From: Pseudomonadota bacterium
Lineage (GTDB): Bacteria; Pseudomonadota; Alphaproteobacteria; Rhizobiales; Methylopilaceae
Direction: 5' to 3'
DNA: 25,824 bases
NCBI GenBank assembly: GCA_023430145.1
Contig: JAEZCD010000318.1
Coordinates: 1 to 25,824 of the forward strand
Shown here: in pieces, positions 22,520 to 25,824 of the stretch
Layout: every line of letters starts with the position of its first letter
How positions within the stretch are numbered: the stretch's first letter is position 1
The notes under the pieces: model-generated
What the model saw: only the letters and a program-made list of their open reading frames with translations
Told to the model about the DNA's origin: nothing
Database searches by the model: none
Made by a program: the position numbers and the translations under genes

Positions 22520-23734
22520 ATGCCGAAGATCAAGGTCGCCAATCCCGTCGTCGACATGGACGGCGACGAGATGACCCGCATCATCTGGAGCTACATCAAG
22601 GAGCGGCTGATCTTCCCCTATCTCGACATCGACCTGCTCTATTACGACCTCAGCGTCCAGAGCCGCGACGCCAGCAACGACCAGATCACGGTCGACGCGG
22701 CAGAGGCGACCAAGCGCGTCGGGGTCGCGGTGAAGTGCGCCACCATCACCCCGGACGAGGGCCGGGTGAAGGAGTTCGGCCTGAAAAGCATGTGGAAGTC
22801 GCCGAACGGCACCATCCGCAACATCCTCGGCGGCGTCATCTTCCGCGAGCCGATCATCTGCAAGAACGTGCCGCGCCTCGTGCCCGGCTGGACGAAGCCG
22901 ATCATCATCGGCCGCCACGCCTTCGGCGACCAGTACCGCGCCACCGACTTCCTGGTGCCGGGCAAAGGCAAGCTGACGATCTCCTTCGTCGGCGAGGACG
23001 GCCAGCGCATCGATCGCGAGGTGTTCGATTTCCCGGGCAGCGGCATCGCGCTCGCCATGTACAACCTCGACGACTCGATCCGCGATTTCGCGCGTGCCTC
23101 GTTCAACTATGCGCTCTCGCGCAACTATCCGCTGTACCTCTCGACCAAGAACACGATCCTGAAAATCTATGACGGGCGGTTCAAGGACATCTTCCAGGAG
23201 ATGTACGACAACGAGTTCCGGCCCGCCTTCGAGGCCAAGGGCCTGACGTACGAGCACCGGCTGATCGACGACCTCGTCGCCGGCGCCATGAAGTGGTCGG
23301 GCGGCTTCGTCTGGGCCTGCAAGAACTATGACGGCGACGTGCAGTCGGACGTGGTCGCGCAAGGGTTCGGCTCGCTCGGCCTGATGACCTCCGTCCTCAC
23401 CACGCCGGACGGCAAGATCGTCGAGTCCGAGGCCGCCCACGGCACCGTCACCCGGCACTACCGCGAGCACCAGAAGGGCAAGGAGACCTCGACCAACTCG
23501 ACGGCCTCGATCTTCGCCTGGACGCGCGGCCTCGCGCATCGCGCCAAGCTCGACGGCAATGCCGAGCTCGCGAAATTCGCCGACACGCTCGAGAAGGTGA
23601 CCGTCGCCACCATCGAGGAGGGCAAGATGACGAAGGATCTGGCGCTCCTCGTCGGACCCGACCAGGGCTGGCTGACGACGACCGGCTTCCTCGAGGCGGT
23701 CGACGAGAACCTCAAGAAGGCGATGGCGGCGTGA
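22520..23734 (+). CDS. icd: NADP-dependent isocitrate dehydrogenase (homodimeric, eukaryote-like type)
   Basis: Oxidises isocitrate to 2-oxoglutarate in the TCA cycle, yielding NADPH. It is 404 residues and resembles mitochondrial/cytosolic IDH rather than the E. coli enzyme: MDGDEMTRIIW start and KSPNGTIRNILGG substrate loop (Ser94, Asn96, Arg100), with Arg109 and Arg132 also in place. Lys210 and Tyr217 lie in STKNTILKIYDGRFKD and metal-binding Asp residues in YDGDVQSD (270-277). NADP specificity is indicated by GTVTRHYR with Arg312-His313. The ATG has a GGAG 11 bases before it. The TGA overlaps the start of the GFA gene (GTGA). Confidence 0.97.
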   Translation: MPKIKVANPVVDMDGDEMTRIIWSYIKERLIFPYLDIDLLYYDLSVQSRDASNDQITVDAAEATKRVGVAVKCATITPDEGRVKEFGLKSMWKSPNGTIRNILGGVIFREPIICKNVPRLVPGWTKPIIIGRHAFGDQYRATDFLVPGKGKLTISFVGEDGQRIDREVFDFPGSGIALAMYNLDDSIRDFARASFNYALSRNYPLYLSTKNTILKIYDGRFKDIFQEMYDNEFRPAFEAKGLTYEHRLIDDLVAGAMKWSGGFVWACKNYDGDVQSDVVAQGFGSLGLMTSVLTTPDGKIVESEAAHGTVTRHYREHQKGKETSTNSTASIFAWTRGLAHRAKLDGNAELAKFADTLEKVTVATIEEGKMTKDLALLVGPDQGWLTTTGFLEAVDENLKKAMAA

Positions 23735-24237
23735 CCGCCCCGGAGCGGCGGGCGGCGCGTCCGCCGCTCCACACCGGCGGCTGCCAGTGCGGCCGCGTGC
23801 GCTACGCGCTCTATGCCGAGCCGCACAACCCGCACATCTGCCACTGCCGGATGTGCCAGAAGGCCTTCGGCTCGGCCTTCGCGCCGCTCGCGAGCGTAAT
23901 GCTCGACGATTTCGCCTGGACGCGGGGCGAGCCGAAAATCTTCCGCTCCTCGGAGATCGTCGAGCGCGGGTTTTGCCGCGACTGCGGCACGCCGCTCTCC
24001 TACCGGAGCATCGACGCGCAGCACCTCAGCATCGCCATCGGCAGCCTCGACCAGCCGGCGCGGGTGGCGCCGGCCGTGCAATACGGCAACGAGGGCAAGC
24101 TGGCCTGGTTCGAGACCCTGACCAGCCTGCCGGCCGAGGGTTTCACCGAGGATGGCGCCTCGCCGGAGGACATTTCCAAGCGCACCTCGCGACAGCACCC
24201 GGACCACGAGACCAAGGATTGGGTACCTAAGGGGTGA
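23731..24237 (+). CDS. GFA/CENP-V family zinc protein
   Basis: A 168-residue protein of the glutathione-dependent formaldehyde-activating (GFA) fold. Zinc-binding Cys pairs are in the usual order: GGCQCGRVRY (Cys18, Cys20), CHCRMCQ (Cys37, Cys39, Cys42) and FCRDCGTPL (Cys82, Cys85). Most members have no proven activity; formaldehyde-glutathione condensation is established for only a few. The start is GTG at 23731, overlapping the icd TGA by four bases (GTGA), so translation is coupled to icd; the first acceptable in-frame ATG lies much further in and would lose the first Cys pair. The composite repeat follows its stop. Confidence 0.9.
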   Translation: MTAPERRAARPPLHTGGCQCGRVRYALYAEPHNPHICHCRMCQKAFGSAFAPLASVMLDDFAWTRGEPKIFRSSEIVERGFCRDCGTPLSYRSIDAQHLSIAIGSLDQPARVAPAVQYGNEGKLAWFETLTSLPAEGFTEDGASPEDISKRTSRQHPDHETKDWVPKG

Positions 24238-24238
24238 G

Positions 24239-24379
24239 ACCCTCTTCCTTCTCCCAGGGGGAGAAGGTGGCCGCGAAGCGGCCGGATGAGGGGGTACGGC
24301 GCTCGTTCTGAACCTCGGTAGCCCCTCACCCGCCGCCTTCGGCGGCACCCTCTCCCTATGGGAGAGGGAAAAAGAGGGT
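24239..24379. repeat. Composite four-hairpin intergenic repeat, copy 2
   Basis: The layout is that of copy 1 read from the other strand: outer arm ACCCTCTT (24239-24246), 9-bp hairpin CCTTCTCCC/GGGAGAAGG (24247-24267), hairpin GGCCGC/GCGGCC (24269-24283), linker, hairpin GCCGCC/GGCGGC (24332-24346), 9-bp hairpin CCCTCTCCC/GGGAGAGGG (24348-24368), outer arm AAGAGGGT (24372-24379). It lies between the convergent GFA and rplS stop codons, so it may serve as a two-way 3' structure. Confidence 0.9.
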
Positions 24380-24392
24380 GCGAGACGAGACC

Positions 24393-24791
24393 CTACTTCG
24401 CTGCGCCCTTCGCCGCGGCGCCCTTGGCGCTGCGGTCCTGCTTCTCGGCGATGCGGGCCGACTTGCCGCGCCGGTCGCGCAAATAATAGAGCTTGGCGCG
24501 GCGGACCTTGCCGCGGCGCAGCACCTTGATCGACTCCAGCATCGGCGAATAGAGCGGGAAGACGCGCTCGACGCCCTCGCCATAGGAGATTTTCCGCACC
24601 GTGAAGCTCTCCTGCAGGCCGCCGCCGGAGCGCGAGATGCAGACGCCCTCGTAGGCCTGGACGCGCGTCTTGTCGCCCTCGATGACGCGCACATTGACCT
24701 GCAGCGTGTCGCCCGGGCCGAACTCCGGCACCGGACGCTTGGCGAGAACGGCCGCAATCTGCTCGCGATCGAGCTCGTCGATGATGTTCAT
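24393..24791 (-). CDS. rplS: 50S ribosomal protein L19
   Basis: A 132-residue ribosomal protein at the 30S/50S interface. Recognisable family stretches are FGPGDTLQVNVRVIEGDKTR, QAYEGVCISRSGGGLQESFT, RKISYGEGVERVFPLYSP and KVRRAKLYYLRDRRGKSARI, followed by a Lys/Ala-rich tail common in this phylum. The frame is open to 24842, but ATG 24791 (MNIIDELDREQ) is the true start: GGAG stands nine bases before it and L19 proteins begin here. It follows trmD on the same strand after 137 bases, as is usual. Confidence 0.97.
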   Translation of the reverse strand: MNIIDELDREQIAAVLAKRPVPEFGPGDTLQVNVRVIEGDKTRVQAYEGVCISRSGGGLQESFTVRKISYGEGVERVFPLYSPMLESIKVLRRGKVRRAKLYYLRDRRGKSARIAEKQDRSAKGAAAKGAAK

Positions 24792-24928
24792 GATCGTGAT
24801 CTCCGCGGCGGCTCGCTCGGGCGGCGCCGACTTACCAGACATGTGTCGTACGGAACGGGTTGGCGGGCTGCTTACTGCAATTTCTTCGGCTTGTCACGTT
24901 TGCGCGGTGGATCGCCGCACGCCTTACG

Positions 24929-25636
24929 TCATCGCTCGCGCAGGCGGGCGATGTGTCGCGCCCATAAATCCGGCCGCCGGTCCCGGGTGACTTTCTGCGC
25001 CTCCACCCGCCGCCAGGCGGCGATGCGGACGTGGTCGCCGGACAATAGCACCTCGGGGATGTCGTGCCCCTCGAAGCGCGCGGGCCTGGTGAACTGCGGG
25101 TGCTCCAGAAGATCGTCCTCGAAGCTCTCGGCGACGCCGGAGGCCGCGTCGCCCATGACGCCCGGCAGGAGCCGCACGCAGGCGTCGAGCACCAGCATCG
25201 CCGCCAGCTCGCCGCCCGAGAGGACTACGTCGGCGACGGAGATTTCTTCGAAGCCGCGGGCCTCGATCAGCCGCTGGTCGATGCCCTCGAACCGCCCGGC
25301 GAGCAGAACGACGCCGGGCCCCGCGGCGAGCTGGCGCACCCGCTCCTGCCGGAGCGGTTTCCCCCGCGGCGTCATGACGAGGCGAGGGCGCGGATCGTCG
25401 GCTTGCAACGTGGCGTCGATGGCGGCGGCCAAAACGTCGGCGCGCAGAACCATGCCGGGGCCGCCGCCGGCCGGCGTGTCGTCGACCGAGCGGTGCCGGT
25501 CGGTGGCGAAGCCGCGAATGTCGACCACCTCGAGGCTCCAGGCGCCCTCGGCGAGCCCGCGCCCGGCGAGGCTGAGGCCGAGAGGCCCGGGAAAGGCTTC
25601 CGGGAACAGGGTGAAGACGGTGGCGCGGAAGGTCAT
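24929..25636 (-). CDS. trmD: tRNA (guanine-N1-)-methyltransferase
   Basis: Methylates G37 of tRNAs with a G at position 36, preventing +1 frameshifting. The 235-residue protein has the TrmD start FRATVFTLFPEAFPG, the loop VDDTPAGGGPGMV (51-63), and the knot segments LLAGRFEGIDQRLIE (111-125) and SVADVVLSGGELAAMLVLDA (133-152). It also has the conserved SFEDDLLEHPQFTRP (171-185) and the end LLSGDHVRIAAWRR. The frame runs open to the window edge, but upstream residues fall into a repeat, so ATG 25636 is used. The order trmD-rplS is the standard operon; rimM and rpsP probably lie beyond the window. Confidence 0.96.
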   Translation of the reverse strand: MTFRATVFTLFPEAFPGPLGLSLAGRGLAEGAWSLEVVDIRGFATDRHRSVDDTPAGGGPGMVLRADVLAAAIDATLQADDPRPRLVMTPRGKPLRQERVRQLAAGPGVVLLAGRFEGIDQRLIEARGFEEISVADVVLSGGELAAMLVLDACVRLLPGVMGDAASGVAESFEDDLLEHPQFTRPARFEGHDIPEVLLSGDHVRIAAWRRVEAQKVTRDRRPDLWARHIARLRER

Positions 25637-25674
25637 GGTGGGCGCCTGGAGGGATGGAGCGAACGGCCGCTCCG

Positions 25675-25804
25675 CGTCATTGCGAGCGCAGCGAAGCAAT
25701 CCAGGCTTTTCCGCGCCGCCGCAAGGCTGGACCGCGGCGGCCTTGTGCCTTTCCGGATGGCGCTGGGTCCCCTTCCCGCGCCTTCGGCGCGCCGGGGACG
25801 ACAC
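25675..25804. repeat. Repeat mosaic upstream of trmD
   Basis: Two repeat types lie side by side. At 25675-25705 is an imperfect palindrome with ATTGC (25679-25683) and GCAAT (25696-25700) around GAGCGCAGCGAA, a form seen in many copies in alphaproteobacterial genomes. At 25767-25799 is a long hairpin: outer arms GTCCCC/GGGGAC, inner stem CGCGCC-TTC-GGCGCG (25777-25791). The inner hairpin has the same 6-bp/TTC-loop shape as those of the composite repeats. The window ends here. Confidence 0.7.
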
Positions 25805-25824
25805 CGGAGCACTCTCGGTGTGTC

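Noticed and set aside
24792..24842. 17-residue N-terminal extension of L19
   Set aside because: The ribosome site GGAG and the family's usual start both indicate ATG 24791.
25637..25804. N-terminal extension of trmD to the window edge
   Set aside because: The extra residues come from translated repeats (such as PGLLRCARNDAE) and are absent from TrmD proteins.
1..25824. tRNA, rRNA, CRISPR array, transposase, phage or attachment site
   Set aside because: No T-loop/acceptor pairs, regularly spaced repeats with spacers, transposase motifs or integrase were seen; TTCGAA hits (for example near 11129) lie inside protein genes.

Overview
The window reads as a chromosomal segment of a high-GC alphaproteobacterium, most likely of the order Hyphomicrobiales (Rhizobiales). 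The evidence is the aa3-type oxidase operon order ctaC-ctaD-ctaB-small ORF-ctaG-ctaE, the neighbours ileS-lspA, trmD-rplS and trmJ/icd, an IalB-family gene, an NADP isocitrate dehydrogenase of the eukaryote-like homodimeric type, and GC-rich paired-hairpin repeats of the kind scattered through such genomes. No phage, plasmid, transposase, CRISPR or tRNA signal was found. Most of the window is housekeeping; the accessory-looking part is roughly 5.3-13 kb and 17.4-20.3 kb.

Layout. (1) 54-5167, minus strand: a complete cytochrome c oxidase operon transcribed ctaC (subunit II), ctaD (subunit I), ctaB (heme O synthase), a 57-residue one-helix protein, ctaG (Cu chaperone), ctaE (subunit III). The last genes are tightly coupled by TGATG overlaps, and a strong hairpin separates ctaD from ctaB. 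(2) 5345-9268: envelope proteins. These are a secreted caspase-like protease with two repeat-PDZ modules, a secreted OmpA-family protein, and a divergent IalB-family protein. (3) 9269-12705: an orphan single-domain response regulator, a Bcr/CflA-type MFS pump broken by a one-base frameshift, a secreted alpha/beta hydrolase and a small Sel1-like protein. (4) 12992-17101, minus: ileS, lspA and an exported protein with a motif reminiscent of the BamF/DUF3035 family. (5) 17463-20303, minus: a small YgaP-like (DUF2892) membrane protein and two tandem paralogous secreted beta-solenoid proteins that resemble autotransporter passengers but have no barrel. (6) 20685-25636: rpe, trmJ, divergent icd with an overlapping GFA-family gene, then rplS and trmD.

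Three places carry the same family of hairpin repeats: 1-44 (half element), 21405-21545 and 24239-24379. The two complete copies lie in opposite orientation, with the same two-hairpin/linker/two-hairpin plan and compensatory stem changes. A different repeat mosaic lies upstream of trmD (25675-25804).

The clearest points for follow-up are the tandem barrel-less passenger-like pair, the caspase with duplicated PDZ modules beside an OmpA-like protein, the frameshifted transporter, and the composite repeats. I saw nothing that I can defend as a wholly new multi-gene system. All assignments come from reading sequence motifs; no database search was run.
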